From Streptomyces sp. TG1A-60 (lineage in GTDB: Bacteria > Actinomycetota > Actinomycetes > Streptomycetales > Streptomycetaceae): 64,000 nt of DNA. The stretch covers positions 3,162,001 through 3,226,000 of the forward strand of contig NZ_CP147520.1 of assembly GCF_037201975.1 (NCBI RefSeq), written 5' to 3'. A program made the translations under genes and the position numbers. The notes beneath the pieces were generated by a model. That model made no database searches, was not told the origin of the DNA, and worked only from the letters and a program-made list of their open reading frames with translations. Positions within the stretch are counted from its first letter, which is position 1; every line of letters starts with the position of its first letter. This document shows, piece by piece, positions 31,132 through 42,465 of this stretch.

Positions 31132-31174
31132 CCGTCACGTACAGTCACATCCCGCACCGTCACGTACAGTCACA
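31132..31174. repeat. Tandem direct repeat upstream of glmS
   Basis: The 18-bp sequence CCGTCACGTACAGTCACA occurs at 31132-31149 and again at 31157-31174, a 25-bp period. It lies 45 to 87 bp before the glmS start codon, in the promoter region. Confidence 0.9.
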
Positions 31175-31218
31175 GACTGCACACGGCAGGTCGCGAACGG
31201 GACGACACAGGGGTTGGT

Positions 31219-33065
<1,847 letters not shown>

Positions 33066-33132
33066 GGGGTGGCCGTCGGGGGTCTACGGCGGTGGGGTGA
33101 GCGGCGGTTGTCGGCACCGTAGGGTGCGGAAC

Positions 33133-33504
33133 ATGCCCATCATCGGAGTCGGCATCGACGTCGCAGAGATCGACCGCTTCCGCGCCTCACTGGAGCGCAC
33201 CCCCAGCCTGGCCCAACGCCTCTTCCTCCCGAGCGAACTCCTCCTCCCCAGCGGCGAACGCCGGGGCATCGCCTCCCTGGCGGCCCGCTTCGCCGCGAAG
33301 GAGGCCCTCGCCAAGGCCCTCGGCGCCCCCGGCGGCCTCCACTGGACCGACGCCGAGGTCTACGTCGAACCCTCCGGCCGGCCCCGCCTCCGGGTGAGCG
33401 GCACGGTCGCCGCCCGCGCCGCCGAACTGGGCGTCAGGTCCTGGCACATCTCCCTGAGCCATGACGCGGGGGTGGCTTCGGCGGTGGTGGTGGCCGAGGG
33501 CTGA
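33133..33504 (+). CDS. acpS: Holo-acyl carrier protein synthase AcpS
   Basis: The 123-residue enzyme transfers phosphopantetheine from CoA to acyl carrier proteins. It has the metal-binding [10 protein letters not shown] start, [15 protein letters not shown], and the final beta strand [23 protein letters not shown] 33133 is the family start ([10 protein letters not shown]). It lies between glmS and nnrD, the same neighbourhood as in other Streptomyces. Confidence 0.95.
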   Translation: MPIIGVGIDVAEIDRFRASLERTPSLAQRLFLPSELLLPSGERRGIASLAARFAAKEALAKALGAPGGLHWTDAEVYVEPSGRPRLRVSGTVAARAAELGVRSWHISLSHDAGVASAVVVAEG

Positions 33505-33572
33505 GGGGTGAGGAGCGCGGCACAGGCGTGGTCTTGCAGAGCGGCGGGCAAGCCGTGCCACTGGGACCGACG

Positions 33573-33611
33573 GGAGCCTCTCCCGGTCGAGCGAAGTCGA
33601 GCGTGGGGGAG
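33573..33611. repeat. Short dispersed repeat (GAGCGAAGTCGAGCG type)
   Basis: GGAGCCTCTCCCGGTCGAGC, then GAAGTCGAGCGTGGGGGAG, is nearly identical to a segment inside the 192-bp element at 40796-40833. This motif is, from memory, abundant in Streptomyces intergenic DNA. It sits between acpS and nnrD, with weaker inverted arms at about 33530 and 33650. Confidence 0.7.
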
Positions 33612-33737
33612 GGTGGGCGCGGCGGCACCGGGCGGGCGCCGGTGAGCAGAACCACCCCTCCTCCAGCGGCGGCGGAGGGCACCCGGCACCCCGGGTCCAG
33701 GTGCATCCGGCCCCTTCGACAAGGCAGACTCGTCCCC

Positions 33738-35177
33738 ATGCGCTCAGCCCACCGCGTAGAAACCGTCCGCTCAGCCGAACGCACCCTCATGGCCCGGCTC
33801 CCCGACGGCGCCCTGATGCAACGCGCCGCCGCGGGCCTCGCCGCAGCCTGCGCGACCACCCTGGGCCGGGTCTACGGCAGCCGCGTCGTCCTGCTCACCG
33901 GCAGCGGCGACAACGGCGGCGACACCCTCTACGCCGGCGCCCGCCTGGCCGGACGCGGCGCGGGAGTGACAGCCGTCCTCCTCGCTCCCGACCGCACGCA
34001 CCCCGAGGCCCTGCAGTCCCTCCTCCGCGCGGGCGGCACCACCGCCACCCCCCGCACCACGGCCGCCGCCCTCTCCCGGGCCGACCTCGTCCTCGACGGC
34101 ATCGTCGGCATCGGCGGCAAGGGCGGCCTGCGCCCGGAAGCCGCCCACCTCGCCGACCTGGTGGCGGCCTCCCCCGCCACGGTCATCGCCGTGGACCTCC
34201 CGAGCGGCATCGAACCGGACACCGGCGAGGTGCACGGCGCGGCCGTCCGCGCCGACCTGACCGTCACCTTCGGCACGCACAAACCGGGCCTGCTCATCGA
34301 CCCGGCCCGCGCGTACGCCGGCTCGGTCCGCCTGGTCGACATCGGCCTGGCGGCCACCCTCCCGGCCATCCCCGCCCTGGAGTCCCTCCAGCACGCCGAC
34401 GTGGCCGCCCTCCTCCCCCGCCCGTCCCCGGAGAGCGACAAGTACCGCCGGGGAGTCGTGGGCGTCGCCGCCGGCTCGGTCCGCTACCCGGGCGCGGCGG
34501 TCCTCGCGGTCGCGGGCGCCCTACGCGGCGGAGCGGGCGCCGTCCGCTACGTGGGTCCCGCCGCCGACGCGGTCCTCGCACGCTTCCCGGAGACCCTGGT
34601 CTCGGACAAGGGCCCGAAGAAGGCGGGCAGGGTCCAGGCCTGGGTCGCGGGCCCCGGAGCGGGCGACGACCCGACCCCCGTCGCCGAGGCCCTCTCCAGC
34701 GACGTCCCCGTCCTCCTGGACGCCGACGGCCTCCGCCTGGCCGACCGCGAGACGGTCCGCACCCGAGCGGCCCCCACCCTCCTGACCCCGCACGCGGGCG
34801 AGGCGGCGGCCCTCCTGGGCGTCTCCCGCGAGGAGGTGGAGGCATCCCGCCTCAGGGCCGCACACGGCCTGGCCCACGCCTACAACGCGACCGTCCTGCT
34901 CAAGGGCTCCACCACCCTCATCGCCACCCCGACCCCCGACACCCCGGTCCGCGTCAACCCCACGGGCACCCCCTGGCTGGCCACCGCGGGCAGCGGCGAC
35001 GTCCTCTCGGGCCTGGCCGGCTCCCTCCTGGCCGCCGGCCTGTCACCGCTGGACGCGGCAAGCGTGGCGGCGTACGTCCATGGGCTGGCGGGCCGGTACG
35101 CGGCGGACGGAGCCCCGGCCGGGGCACATGACGTGGCGGAGGCGATTCCGGCCGCCTGGCGGGACATCAGAAACTGA
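33738..35177 (+). CDS. nnrD: Bifunctional NAD(P)H-hydrate repair enzyme
   Basis: The 479-residue fusion has an N-terminal NAD(P)HX epimerase domain (about 1-210, TGSGDNGGDTLYAGARLA and VDLPSGIEPDTGEV) and a C-terminal dehydratase domain (about 225-479, YRRGVVGVAAGSVRYPGAAVLA, VLLDADGLRL, LTPHAGEAAALL, TAGSGDVLSGLAGSLLA). It repairs hydrated NADH and NADPH. ATG 33738 (MRSAHRVETVRSAERTLMA) is the usual start. Confidence 0.94.
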   Translation: MRSAHRVETVRSAERTLMARLPDGALMQRAAAGLAAACATTLGRVYGSRVVLLTGSGDNGGDTLYAGARLAGRGAGVTAVLLAPDRTHPEALQSLLRAGGTTATPRTTAAALSRADLVLDGIVGIGGKGGLRPEAAHLADLVAASPATVIAVDLPSGIEPDTGEVHGAAVRADLTVTFGTHKPGLLIDPARAYAGSVRLVDIGLAATLPAIPALESLQHADVAALLPRPSPESDKYRRGVVGVAAGSVRYPGAAVLAVAGALRGGAGAVRYVGPAADAVLARFPETLVSDKGPKKAGRVQAWVAGPGAGDDPTPVAEALSSDVPVLLDADGLRLADRETVRTRAAPTLLTPHAGEAAALLGVSREEVEASRLRAAHGLAHAYNATVLLKGSTTLIATPTPDTPVRVNPTGTPWLATAGSGDVLSGLAGSLLAAGLSPLDAASVAAYVHGLAGRYAADGAPAGAHDVAEAIPAAWRDIRN

Positions 35178-35210
35178 CCCACACACCCACGCACGCGCTC
35201 GTTCCCCCTC

Positions 35211-35474
35211 TCACCACACGCGGTCGGCCTTCCCTCCCCCCTCCTCGATCCGCTCGATCGCCTCCCGCACCATCCCCAGATACTCGACCTCCTCGCACCG
35301 CGGCTTACTTCCCATCCTGTACATGTCAAGTGCATCGTGGAGATACTCGCCCAGATCCTCCTCCGGCAGATCGGACGCCAGCTCGCTGCACACCCGTCCG
35401 GCGAGGTCCGCGTCAGCGCGCGCAGATCCACGTCGAACGGCGTCCCGTAACCGCACACCCATGGCGAAAGCCAT
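35211..35474 (-). CDS. Small helical protein of unknown function, possibly frameshifted
   Basis: The readable part (from about ADADLAGRVCSELASDLPEEDLG, then EYLHDALDMYRMGSKPRCEEVEYLG and MVREAIERIEEGGGKADRVW) looks like a real helical protein. The N-terminal ~25 residues from ATG 35474 have poor G/C bias in the third codon position, including a TTA codon. The adjacent minus-strand frame reads VCGYGTPFDVDLRALTR in the same place with better bias. One missing base at about 35405-35445 would join them. I list the uninterrupted frame, but the N-terminus may be wrong. Confidence 0.5.
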   Translation of the reverse strand: MAFAMGVRLRDAVRRGSARADADLAGRVCSELASDLPEEDLGEYLHDALDMYRMGSKPRCEEVEYLGMVREAIERIEEGGGKADRVW

Positions 35475-35672
35475 CCGAAGCCCCCCAATGCCCCCTGGTC
35501 AGCCGTGAGGCGGCTCCCTCCCGACTGCGGGGACGCTAGTGCCGTTCCCCACCGGAGGTCCATACCTCCACCACAGCTCACGCACAGTGAGAGACGTCTC
35601 CCCGGCCGGGCCTTGGCCCCGCGTGACGGACCCCGCCCCGCCACCCCGTTCGGACTCCGTTAACAATGGACT

Positions 35673-36662
35673 GTGATCTCACCGGTCTCCTCGTTGCCGC
35701 GGAGCGCCCACCGGCCCAGGCCGGAGGCGACTCCCTACGTCGACCTCACCCGTGCCGAGTGGAGCGCGCTGCGCGAAAAGACGCCGCTGCCGCTGAACGC
35801 CGAGGAGGTCGAGAAGCTGCGCGGTCTGGGCGATGTCATCGACCTCGACGAGGTACGGGACATCTATCTGCCGCTCTCCCGCCTCCTCAACCTCTACGTC
35901 GGCGCCACCGACGGCCTGCGCGGCGCCCTGAACACCTTCCTGGGCGAACAGGGCTCCCAGTCCGGCACCCCGTTCGTCATAGGCGTCGCCGGCTCCGTGG
36001 CCGTCGGCAAGTCCACCGTCGCCCGCCTCCTCCAGGCCCTCCTCGCCCGCTGGCCCGAGCACCCGCGCGTGGAGCTGGTCACCACCGACGGCTTCCTGCT
36101 CCCCATGAAGGACCTCCAGGAGCGCGGCCTGGTCTCACGGAAGGGTTTCCCCGAGTCGTACGACCGCCGGGCCCTGACCCGTTTCGTCGCCGACATCAAG
36201 GCCGGCAAGGACGAGGTGACGGCCCCGGTCTACTCCCACCTCATCTACGACATCGTCCCCGACCAGCGGCTCACGGTCCGCCGCCCCCACATCCTCATCG
36301 TCGAGGGCCTGAACGTCCTCCAGCCCGCCCTCCCCGGCAAGGACGGCCGCACCCGCGTCGGGCTCGCCGACTACTTCGACTTCAGCGTGTACGTCGACGC
36401 GAGCGCGGACGACATCGAGCGGTGGTACCTCAGCCGCTTCCGCAAGCTCCGCGAGACCGCCTTCCAGAACCCGTCCTCCTACTTCCGCAAGTACACCCAG
36501 GTCTCCGAGGACGACGCCCTCGCCTACGCCCGCACCCTGTGGCGCACCATCAACAAGCCCAACCTGATCGAGAACATCGCCCCCACCCGGGGCCGCGCCA
36601 CCCTCATCATCCGCAAGGGCCAGGACCACAAGGTGCAGCGCCTCAGCCTCCGCAAGCTGTGA
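35673..36662 (+). CDS. coaA: Type I pantothenate kinase
   Basis: The 329-residue kinase carries out the first step of CoA synthesis, ATP-dependent phosphorylation of pantothenate. It has P-loop [51 protein letters not shown] and IVEGLNVLQ, all CoaA features, and the common ending [18 protein letters not shown] 35673 ([14 protein letters not shown]) starts the family alignment. Confidence 0.95.
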   Translation: MISPVSSLPRSAHRPRPEATPYVDLTRAEWSALREKTPLPLNAEEVEKLRGLGDVIDLDEVRDIYLPLSRLLNLYVGATDGLRGALNTFLGEQGSQSGTPFVIGVAGSVAVGKSTVARLLQALLARWPEHPRVELVTTDGFLLPMKDLQERGLVSRKGFPESYDRRALTRFVADIKAGKDEVTAPVYSHLIYDIVPDQRLTVRRPHILIVEGLNVLQPALPGKDGRTRVGLADYFDFSVYVDASADDIERWYLSRFRKLRETAFQNPSSYFRKYTQVSEDDALAYARTLWRTINKPNLIENIAPTRGRATLIIRKGQDHKVQRLSLRKL

Positions 36663-36692
36663 CGCGCCCGGCGCGAGGGGGTCTGCCTCACA

Positions 36693-36782
36693 GCGGCGCC
36701 CCCGCAGGGGCACGGGCGGCACCGGCATGCGGCTCCGCCGCGCGGGCGCGAGCAGCCACGACGAATCCGCGGCCCGCGGAGA
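36693..36782. repeat. Intergenic repeat family, copy C
   Basis: Contains CGCGCGGGCGCGAGCAGCCACGACGAATCC and the tail CGCGGCCCGCGGA, as in the other copies. It is in the convergent coaA-glmM gap. Confidence 0.6.
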
Positions 36783-36821
36783 CACGACTCGCCGCCCCCG
36801 CGCCCGGAACGGCCCGATCTG

Positions 36822-38180
36822 CTAACCGAGCGCGGACTTCACCACGTCCGCCAGCCGCCCGGCCACCGACCGCGCCTGCTCGATGTCCGCCGCCTCGACC
36901 ATCACCCGGACCAACGGCTCGGTCCCCGAAGGCCGCAACAGCACCCGCCCCGTGGAGCCGAGTTCCCGCTCGGCCTCGGCCACGGCCGTCGCCAGCTCCG
37001 CCGACGTCCCCACCCGCGTCCGGTCCACATCGGGCACGTTGACGAGCACCTGCGGCAGCCGCTCCATCACCCCGGCCAGCTCCCTGAGCGTACGACCGGT
37101 CCGCGCGACCCGAGCGGCGAGCAGCAGCCCGGTCAGCGTGCCGTCCCCGGTCGTCGCGTGGTCGGAGATGATCACGTGCCCGGACTGCTCGCCCCCGAGC
37201 GCGTATCCGTGCTCCTTCATCTCCTCCAGCACATACCGGTCCCCGACCGCGGTCTGCACCAGCCGCAGCCCCTCCCGCTCCAGCGCCAGCTTGAAGCCGA
37301 GGTTGGACATCACGGTGGCGACGACGGTGTCCGACCGCAGCACCCCCCGCTCCCGCATGTCCAGCGCGAGCACCGCGAGGATCTGGTCCCCGTCGACCTC
37401 GTCGCCCTCGTGGTCCACGGCGAGGCACCGGTCCGCGTCCCCGTCGTGCGCGATGCCGAGGTGCGCCCCGTGCTCGACGACGGCGGCGCGCAGTCTGCCG
37501 AGGTGTGTGGACCCGCACCCGTCGTTGATGTTGAGCCCGTCCGGCTCGGCCCCGATGGTGACGATCTCGGCGCCGGCCCGCGTGAACGCCTCCGGCGAGG
37601 CCCCGGCGGCGGCGCCGTGCGCCTCGTCCAGGACGACCTTGAGCCCGTCGAGCCGGTACGGAAGGACGGAGAGCAGATGCTCGACGTACCGCTCGCAGCC
37701 GTCGTCGTACGACCGGACCCGCCCGACACCCGCACCCGTGGGCCGGTCCCAGGGGGCCCCGGTCCGGTGCTCCTCGTACACGCCCTCGATCCTGTCCTCC
37801 AGCTCGTCGGCGAGCTTGTGGCCGCCCCGGGCGAAGAACTTGATGCCGTTGTCGGGCATGGCGTTGTGGCTGGCGGAGAGCATCACGCCGAGGTCGGCGC
37901 CCAGCTCGCCGGTGAGGAAAGCCACCGCGGGCGTGGGCAGCACGCCGACGCGCAGCACGTCGACGCCCGCGCTGGCGAGGCCGGCCACGACGGCCGCCTC
38001 CAGGAACTCCCCGGACGCTCGCGGATCCCGCCCGACCACCGCCACCGGCTTGTGGCCCTCGAACGTGCCCGCCTCGGCGAGTACGTGTGCCGCGGCGACG
38101 GAGAGTCCGAGCGCGAGCTCGGCCGTCAGATCCGCGTTGGCGACACCGCGCACGCCGTCCGTGCCGAAGAGTCGTCCCAC
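36822..38180 (-). CDS. glmM: Phosphoglucosamine mutase GlmM
   Basis: The 452-residue enzyme converts GlcN-6-P to GlcN-1-P for UDP-GlcNAc. It has [14 protein letters not shown] at the start, the phosphoserine loop with S104 in [12 protein letters not shown], the metal loop DGDADRCL and the C-terminal phosphate loop [18 protein letters not shown] 38180 is chosen ([10 protein letters not shown]); a long in-frame extension to 38405 lacks similarity. Start lies 260 bp upstream of the rpsI stop, which is on the same strand. Confidence 0.96.
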   Translation of the reverse strand: MGRLFGTDGVRGVANADLTAELALGLSVAAAHVLAEAGTFEGHKPVAVVGRDPRASGEFLEAAVVAGLASAGVDVLRVGVLPTPAVAFLTGELGADLGVMLSASHNAMPDNGIKFFARGGHKLADELEDRIEGVYEEHRTGAPWDRPTGAGVGRVRSYDDGCERYVEHLLSVLPYRLDGLKVVLDEAHGAAAGASPEAFTRAGAEIVTIGAEPDGLNINDGCGSTHLGRLRAAVVEHGAHLGIAHDGDADRCLAVDHEGDEVDGDQILAVLALDMRERGVLRSDTVVATVMSNLGFKLALEREGLRLVQTAVGDRYVLEEMKEHGYALGGEQSGHVIISDHATTGDGTLTGLLLAARVARTGRTLRELAGVMERLPQVLVNVPDVDRTRVGTSAELATAVAEAERELGSTGRVLLRPSGTEPLVRVMVEAADIEQARSVAGRLADVVKSALG

Positions 38181-38440
38181 TGTGGTGTCCTCCGAATTGC
38201 TGAGAATATGCGGCTCGTACCAGGTGGTCCCGTACCGGGCGTCCCTCACCGGATGTCCCCGAGTGTCCCGGCACTGCACGGACCAAGTACATCCCCTGGG
38301 ACTGTCCTCCCCCTTTCGGGGTTGTACCGACAGTCTGCTGGTAAGCCTGCGATGAACCATCAACCCTGCTACGCAAACCGCCCCGGCGGCACGGGTACGT
38401 GCCACCGGGGCGATACGCGCGATACGGCGCGAGCGCGGAT

Positions 38441-38962
38441 TTAGCGCTTGCTGTACTGCGGAGCCTTACGGGCCTTCTTCAGACCGGCCTTCTTGCGCTC
38501 GACCGCACGGTCGTCGCGCTTGAGGAAGCCGGCCTTCTTGAGGGCGCCGCGGTTGTTGTCGACGTCGGCCTCGTTCAGCGCGCGGGCGACACCGAGACGG
38601 AGCGCACCGGCCTGACCGGAGACACCGCCACCCGCGATGCGGGCGACGACGTCGTAACGGCCTTCCAGCTCGAGCACCTTGAAGGGCTCGTTGACCTCCT
38701 GCTGGTGCACCTTGTTGGGGAAGTAGTCCTCAAGGGTGCGACCGTTGATCTTCCACTTGCCGGAGCCCGGGACGATCCGGACGCGGGCGATGGCGTTCTT
38801 GCGGCGGCCCAGGCCGGCGGCCGGCTGCGGGTCGCCGAAGCGGGAGGCCGTGGACTCGGAGGTGTACTCGCCCTCGACGGGGACGTCCGACTCCGTGGTG
38901 TAGCTGTCGATGTCGACAAGCTCGGTCTCTTCGACCGGCTGCTCAACGGTGGTCTCGGCCAC
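38441..38962 (-). CDS. rpsI: 30S ribosomal protein S9
   Basis: The 173-residue S9 has an acidic N-terminal extension of about 45 residues ([20 protein letters not shown]), as in other actinobacteria. The core begins [16 protein letters not shown] and ends in the basic KAPQYSKR, which reaches the P-site tRNA. It follows rplM with 45 bp between, forming the usual rplM-rpsI pair. Confidence 0.97.
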   Translation of the reverse strand: MAETTVEQPVEETELVDIDSYTTESDVPVEGEYTSESTASRFGDPQPAAGLGRRKNAIARVRIVPGSGKWKINGRTLEDYFPNKVHQQEVNEPFKVLELEGRYDVVARIAGGGVSGQAGALRLGVARALNEADVDNNRGALKKAGFLKRDDRAVERKKAGLKKARKAPQYSKR

Positions 38963-39007
38963 GATTCTCCTCAGATTCTTTCTTCGAGCTTGGGGGTGTG
39001 GCCGGAC

Positions 39008-39451
39008 TTACTGCGCGACCTGGGTGATCTCGAACGGCACCGGCTGCTGGGCAGCGTGCGGGTGCTGGTCGCCCGAGTAGACCTTCAGCTTGGAGAGCAT
39101 CTGACGGCCCAGGGAGTTCTTGGGGAGCATGCCCTTGACGGCCTTCTCGACGGCCTTCTCCGGGTTCTTCTCCAGCAGCTCGTCGTAACGGACGGAGCGC
39201 AGACCACCCGGGTAGCCGGAGTGGCGGTAGGCCATCTTCTGGGTCCGCTTGTTGCCGGACAGGTGGACCTTGTCCGCGTTGATGATGATGACGAAGTCAC
39301 CAGCGTCGACGTGGGGGGCGTAGATCGGCTTGTGCTTGCCGCGCAGAAGGGTGGCAGCGGTGGTCGCCAGACGACCCAGGACGATGTCCTGGGCGTCGAT
39401 GACGTGCCACTGGCGAGTGATGTCGCCGGGCTTGGGGCTGTACGTACGCAC
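39008..39451 (-). CDS. rplM: 50S ribosomal protein L13
   Basis: The 147-residue protein starts with GTG 39451 ([20 protein letters not shown]). The L13 core ([47 protein letters not shown]) is complete. L13 binds 23S rRNA early in assembly. It is first in the rplM-rpsI operon. Confidence 0.97.
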   Translation of the reverse strand: MRTYSPKPGDITRQWHVIDAQDIVLGRLATTAATLLRGKHKPIYAPHVDAGDFVIIINADKVHLSGNKRTQKMAYRHSGYPGGLRSVRYDELLEKNPEKAVEKAVKGMLPKNSLGRQMLSKLKVYSGDQHPHAAQQPVPFEITQVAQ

Positions 39452-39826
39452 GGTTCGTAGCCTTCGCTTCTTCAGTGAGGTTCCTGACAGGTCACCGAAG
39501 ACGATCACGACAGCCCTTGCCGCACCGCGGTGACGCATACCGCGTGCTGGCTCGCTGGTCATCGGCCCGGTGGACCGGTGTAAGGGCCCCTCACGTGAGA
39601 ATGAGCAAGCCAATACACATAACGAACACGCAGCTTAGCCGGGCAGGCCCGGACGGGTCAAAACGGGTCCGCCGCCGCCGGTCTCGGCCCTCGCCGGGCC
39701 CGTCCGCGTTTTCGCTCGGCCCGACCCTCGTTGCCGCATTTGCCCGGGGCCCGCAGGTCACGCTAGAGGCTCAAGTCACCGTATGGACTGACCGGTGGGC
39801 CCCTCGGCCCGTCTAAAATGCGGAGC
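39452..39826. other. rplM-hypothetical divergent intergenic region
   Basis: This 375-bp gap must hold the rplM promoter and that of the plus-strand gene at 39827. I see no gene. On the plus strand TAAAAT at 39814-39819 could be a -10 box just before the downstream start codon. The A/T-rich part 39600-39640 may contain the rplM promoter, but I could not assign its boxes. Confidence 0.5.
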
Positions 39827-40708
39827 ATGAGCTTTGGGCAGGGGGGGTCCCAGTGGAGCCCCGGGGGTTCCCGTAATCCTTGGGACGATCAGTGGGGTTC
39901 CGGCAACAACCAGACCCCGGACTGGGCGGCACTGGCCGAGCAGTCCGCATCACGTCACAAGCGCCGCCGACTCCTGATGATCGTCGGCGGCGCCCTCGCC
40001 ACGGTCGGGATAGGCGTCGCCGTGGCCGTCGCCGTCGTGAACACCGACGGCGGCGACACCACGGCGCAGCAGCCCGGCGATCTCCCGGCCACGGCGGACA
40101 TCCCGAGCGCGAGCCCCAAAACGGACCCGTCGTTCGCGCCGACCACGGCCCCGCCACCGCTGGACCCGAAGGACTTCATCTCCAGCTCGGGCAAGGACAA
40201 GGCGCCGATCAGCCCGGACATCCTCTTCCCCGGCTCGCAGCTGACGATGGGTGAGAACGTCTACCGCAAGGGCCCCACCGCCTCCACGACCGACTGCGCC
40301 TCGGTCGGCCAGGGCGCCCTGGACAAGCTTCTGACCGGCAACGACTGCACCCGCATGATGCGCGTCACGTACTACCGGGGCAAGATCGCGGTCACGGTCG
40401 GCGTCGCCCTCTTCGACACCGAGGCCAAGGCGACCAAGGTCAAGGACGGCTGGGACAAGAAGAGCACCATCACCTCGCTCTCCGGCGACGGGGTCCCCGC
40501 CTTCTGCCGTACGACGTTCTGCCGTACGACCGCCAACTCCTACGGCCGCTACACCTACTTCACCCTCGCCGGCTTCACCGACGGCAAGGACGTCACGGAG
40601 AAGGACGAGTCCGTCTTCGCCGCCGGCGACGACCTCAGCGAGTTCACCTTCCGCCAGATCCGCCGCCGCGGCGAGGCCCAGGCGTCCGCCGCCGCCAACG
40701 AGCAGTAG
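39827..40708 (+). CDS. Membrane-anchored protein of unknown function
   Basis: The ~293-residue protein has a polar, Gly/Asn/Trp-rich N-terminus (SRNPWDDQWGSGNNQTPDW), a basic stop-transfer (SRHKRRRLL) and one transmembrane helix (about 51-70, MIVGGALATVGIGVAVAVAV). The extracellular part begins with a Thr/Pro/Ser linker, then a domain containing four cysteines (TDCASVGQ, GNDCTRMM, AFCRTTFCRTT) and SYGRYTYFTLAGFTDG. No family is recognised. The start is either ATG 39827 or 39818; neither has a clear ribosome-binding site, and TAAAAT just upstream suggests a leaderless transcript from 39827. Confidence 0.8.
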   Translation: MSFGQGGSQWSPGGSRNPWDDQWGSGNNQTPDWAALAEQSASRHKRRRLLMIVGGALATVGIGVAVAVAVVNTDGGDTTAQQPGDLPATADIPSASPKTDPSFAPTTAPPPLDPKDFISSSGKDKAPISPDILFPGSQLTMGENVYRKGPTASTTDCASVGQGALDKLLTGNDCTRMMRVTYYRGKIAVTVGVALFDTEAKATKVKDGWDKKSTITSLSGDGVPAFCRTTFCRTTANSYGRYTYFTLAGFTDGKDVTEKDESVFAAGDDLSEFTFRQIRRRGEAQASAAANEQ

Positions 40709-40719
40709 CGGCGGCCTTA

Positions 40720-40911
40720 GGGTCCTCGCACTATGAGCGCCTGAGGTCGCGTGGTCTGGAGCCGTGCGTCGCAAGGCGCCGGAGAGCCCTCGATGGAGGC
40801 CCTCCCGCGCGAGCGAAGCCGAGCGTGGGGGAGAGCCACCAGGACTCTCCGGCAACGTGGCGAGGTGCGGTGCCAGACCGCTCGACCCGGGCGCTCATAG
40901 CGCAAGGACCC
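40720..40911. mobile_element. MITE-like inverted-repeat element with 4-bp target duplications
   Basis: The 192-bp element begins GGGTCCTCGCACTATGAGCG and ends with the inverted counterpart, CGCTCATAGCGCAAGGACCC. Arms of ~70 bp are about 75% complementary. CTTA occurs on both sides (40716-40719 and 40912-40915) as a likely target duplication. It has no ORF. The middle carries the GAGCGAAGCCGAGCG repeat also found at 33573. It lies between a hypothetical gene and truA. Confidence 0.7.
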
Positions 40912-40928
40912 CTTAGAGCCTGTCGGGG

Positions 40929-41792
40929 TCAGCAGCAGCCGCCCCCGGGAACCCCCGGCAGGCTCCGCCGGTTCCGCGCCTCCTTGTTCCGCGCGGCCAG
41001 CAGCCCGTCCGCCGGGTATCCGACCTCCTCCAGGGTCAGCCCGTGCGGCCGTACGACATGCACGGCGGAGTCCCGCACGCCGGCGGCCAGCACCTTCCCG
41101 GGCCACTCGGCCCCCCGGTGCCCGTCCCCGACGAACAGCAGCGCCCCGATCAGCGACCGCACCATGTTGTGGCAGAACGCGTCGGCCCGCACGGTCGCCG
41201 TGATGACCCCGTCGTCCCCCCGCACCAGGCTGAGCTCCTGGAGCGTACGGATGGTCGTCGCCCCCTCCCGCCGCTTGCAGTAGGCCGCGAAGTCGTGCTC
41301 GCCCAGCAGCCGCCGCGCCGCCTCGTTCATGGCGTCCACCTCCAGCGGCCAGTCGTGCCAGAGCACATGGCCGCGCAGCAGGGGATCGACGCCCCCGGGG
41401 TTGTCGGTGACGCGGTACGCGTACCGCCGCCAGACGGCCGAGAACCGGGCGTTGAAGCCCTCCGGGGCCTCCGCGACGGACCAGACCCGCACGTCCCGCG
41501 ACAGGCGCCCGGCGAGCCGCTTGAGCAGCTTCTCGCGATGCTCCTCCCACAGCGCCACCGGTAGATCCACATGGGCCACCTGCCCGCGCGCGTGGACACC
41601 CGCGTCGGTCCGCCCGGCCACGGTCAGCTCGTACGTCTCCCCGGCCCGCGTCACGGTCCGCAGCGCGTCCTCGATCTCCCCCTGCACGGTCCGCCTGCCA
41701 CCGGCCTGCTTGGCCCACCCGGAGAAGCCGCTCCCGTCGTACGAGAGATCCAACCGCACCCGCACGAACCCGGGCTGTACTTCGTCACTCAC
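40929..41792 (-). CDS. truA: tRNA pseudouridine(38-40) synthase TruA
   Basis: The 287-residue enzyme has the catalytic D63 in [13 protein letters not shown], with [14 protein letters not shown] at the N-terminus, RRYAYRV and [13 protein letters not shown]. It modifies the tRNA anticodon stem. The C-terminus adds a variable tail of ~22 residues ([15 protein letters not shown]). ATG 41792 is the family start. It follows rplQ on the minus strand after a terminator and repeat D. Confidence 0.94.
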   Translation of the reverse strand: MSDEVQPGFVRVRLDLSYDGSGFSGWAKQAGGRRTVQGEIEDALRTVTRAGETYELTVAGRTDAGVHARGQVAHVDLPVALWEEHREKLLKRLAGRLSRDVRVWSVAEAPEGFNARFSAVWRRYAYRVTDNPGGVDPLLRGHVLWHDWPLEVDAMNEAARRLLGEHDFAAYCKRREGATTIRTLQELSLVRGDDGVITATVRADAFCHNMVRSLIGALLFVGDGHRGAEWPGKVLAAGVRDSAVHVVRPHGLTLEEVGYPADGLLAARNKEARNRRSLPGVPGGGCC

Positions 41793-41816
41793 TCCTGGAT
41801 CCTCTCAGGTACGGAA

Positions 41817-41851
41817 GAGCGGGCCCGCTCCTCAGAGGAACGGGCCCGCTC
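41817..41851 (-). terminator. Hairpin between rplQ and truA
   Basis: GAGCGGGCCCG (41817-41827) and CGGGCCCGCTC (41841-41851) form an 11-bp stem with a 13-nt loop. It ends the rpoA-rplQ transcript. Confidence 0.8.
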
Positions 41852-41855
41852 AAGC

Positions 41856-41922
41856 GCGCCCCTTCAGGGGCGCGGGGAACCGCGCGAACAACCACGACGA
41901 CGCCGCGGCCGTCCACGAACCG
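41856..41922. repeat. Intergenic repeat family, copy D
   Basis: Reads CGCCCCTTCAGGGGCGCGGG, then a CGCGCGAACAACCACGACGA block; the first part is itself a small hairpin. Found directly after rplQ. Confidence 0.65.
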
Positions 41923-41937
41923 TCCGCGGCAGAACGC

Positions 41938-42465
41938 TTACGCGTCCTTCGACTCCTCGGCGGCCTCGGCCGGAGCCTCGGCGGCGTCGTCAGCCTTGGT
42001 GGTGTCGACCTTGGTCTCCTCGGCCTTGGTCTCCACCGCGGCGTCGGCGTCCTTGGCGGCACGCTTGGTGGCGGCCTCGGCCTCACCCGTGGCCTCCTGC
42101 GCGACCGTCAGCGCCTCGACCAGCTCGATGACGGCCATGGGCGCGTTGTCGCCACGGCGGTTACCGATCTTGGTGATGCGGGTGTAGCCACCCGGACGGT
42201 TCTCGTACCGCGGGCCGATCTCGGTGAAGAGCGTGTGCACGACGCTCTTGTCCGTGATGACCGTGAGCACCTGACGGCGGTTGTGAAGGTCGCCCTTCTT
42301 CGCCTTGGTGACCAGACGCTCGGCGTACGGCCGCAGACGGCGGGCCTTCGCCTCGGTGGTGGTGATGCGGCCGTGCTCGAAGAGGCTCTTCGCGAGGTTC
42401 GCGAGCAGCAGCTTCTCGTGCGCGGCACTGCCGCCCAGACGGGCACCCTTGGCAGGCTTCGGCAT
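41938..42465 (-). CDS. rplQ: 50S ribosomal protein L17
   Basis: The 175-residue L17 has the ~115-residue core ([53 protein letters not shown]) and an Ala/Glu/Lys-rich C-terminal tail of ~60 residues, as in other streptomycetes. It follows rpoA by 117 bp. Confidence 0.97.
   Translation of the reverse strand: MPKPAKGARLGGSAAHEKLLLANLAKSLFEHGRITTTEAKARRLRPYAERLVTKAKKGDLHNRRQVLTVITDKSVVHTLFTEIGPRYENRPGGYTRITKIGNRRGDNAPMAVIELVEALTVAQEATGEAEAATKRAAKDADAAVETKAEETKVDTTKADDAAEAPAEAAEESKDA

Larger units (their letters stand above)
30716..31218. other. alr-glmS divergent intergenic region
   Basis: No convincing gene lies in this 503-bp span. A frame on the minus strand (30731-31138) has a hydrophobic segment, [18 protein letters not shown], that could be a small secreted peptide, but its flanks look like random G/C-rich translation and I left it out. 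The span holds repeat copy B and the tandem 18-bp repeat upstream of glmS. Both divergent promoters must lie here. Confidence 0.5.

Noticed and set aside
30731..31138. Small minus-strand frame with a possible signal peptide
   Set aside because: No ribosome-binding site near the internal ATG and the tail is Arg/Gly-rich, as expected from non-coding G/C DNA. It overlaps repeat copy B.
31080..31218. Possible glmS ribozyme in the glmS leader
   Set aside because: The glmS ribozyme occurs in Firmicutes and relatives; no core pseudoknot sequence was recognisable here, and the region instead holds a tandem repeat.
33515..33665. Second full MITE-like element at the acpS-nnrD gap
   Set aside because: Only the central repeat is clear. 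The inverted arms are weak and no target duplication was found, so I list just the short repeat.
36883..38355. 490-codon plus-strand frame
   Set aside because: Antisense to glmM, no domain or ribosome-binding site.
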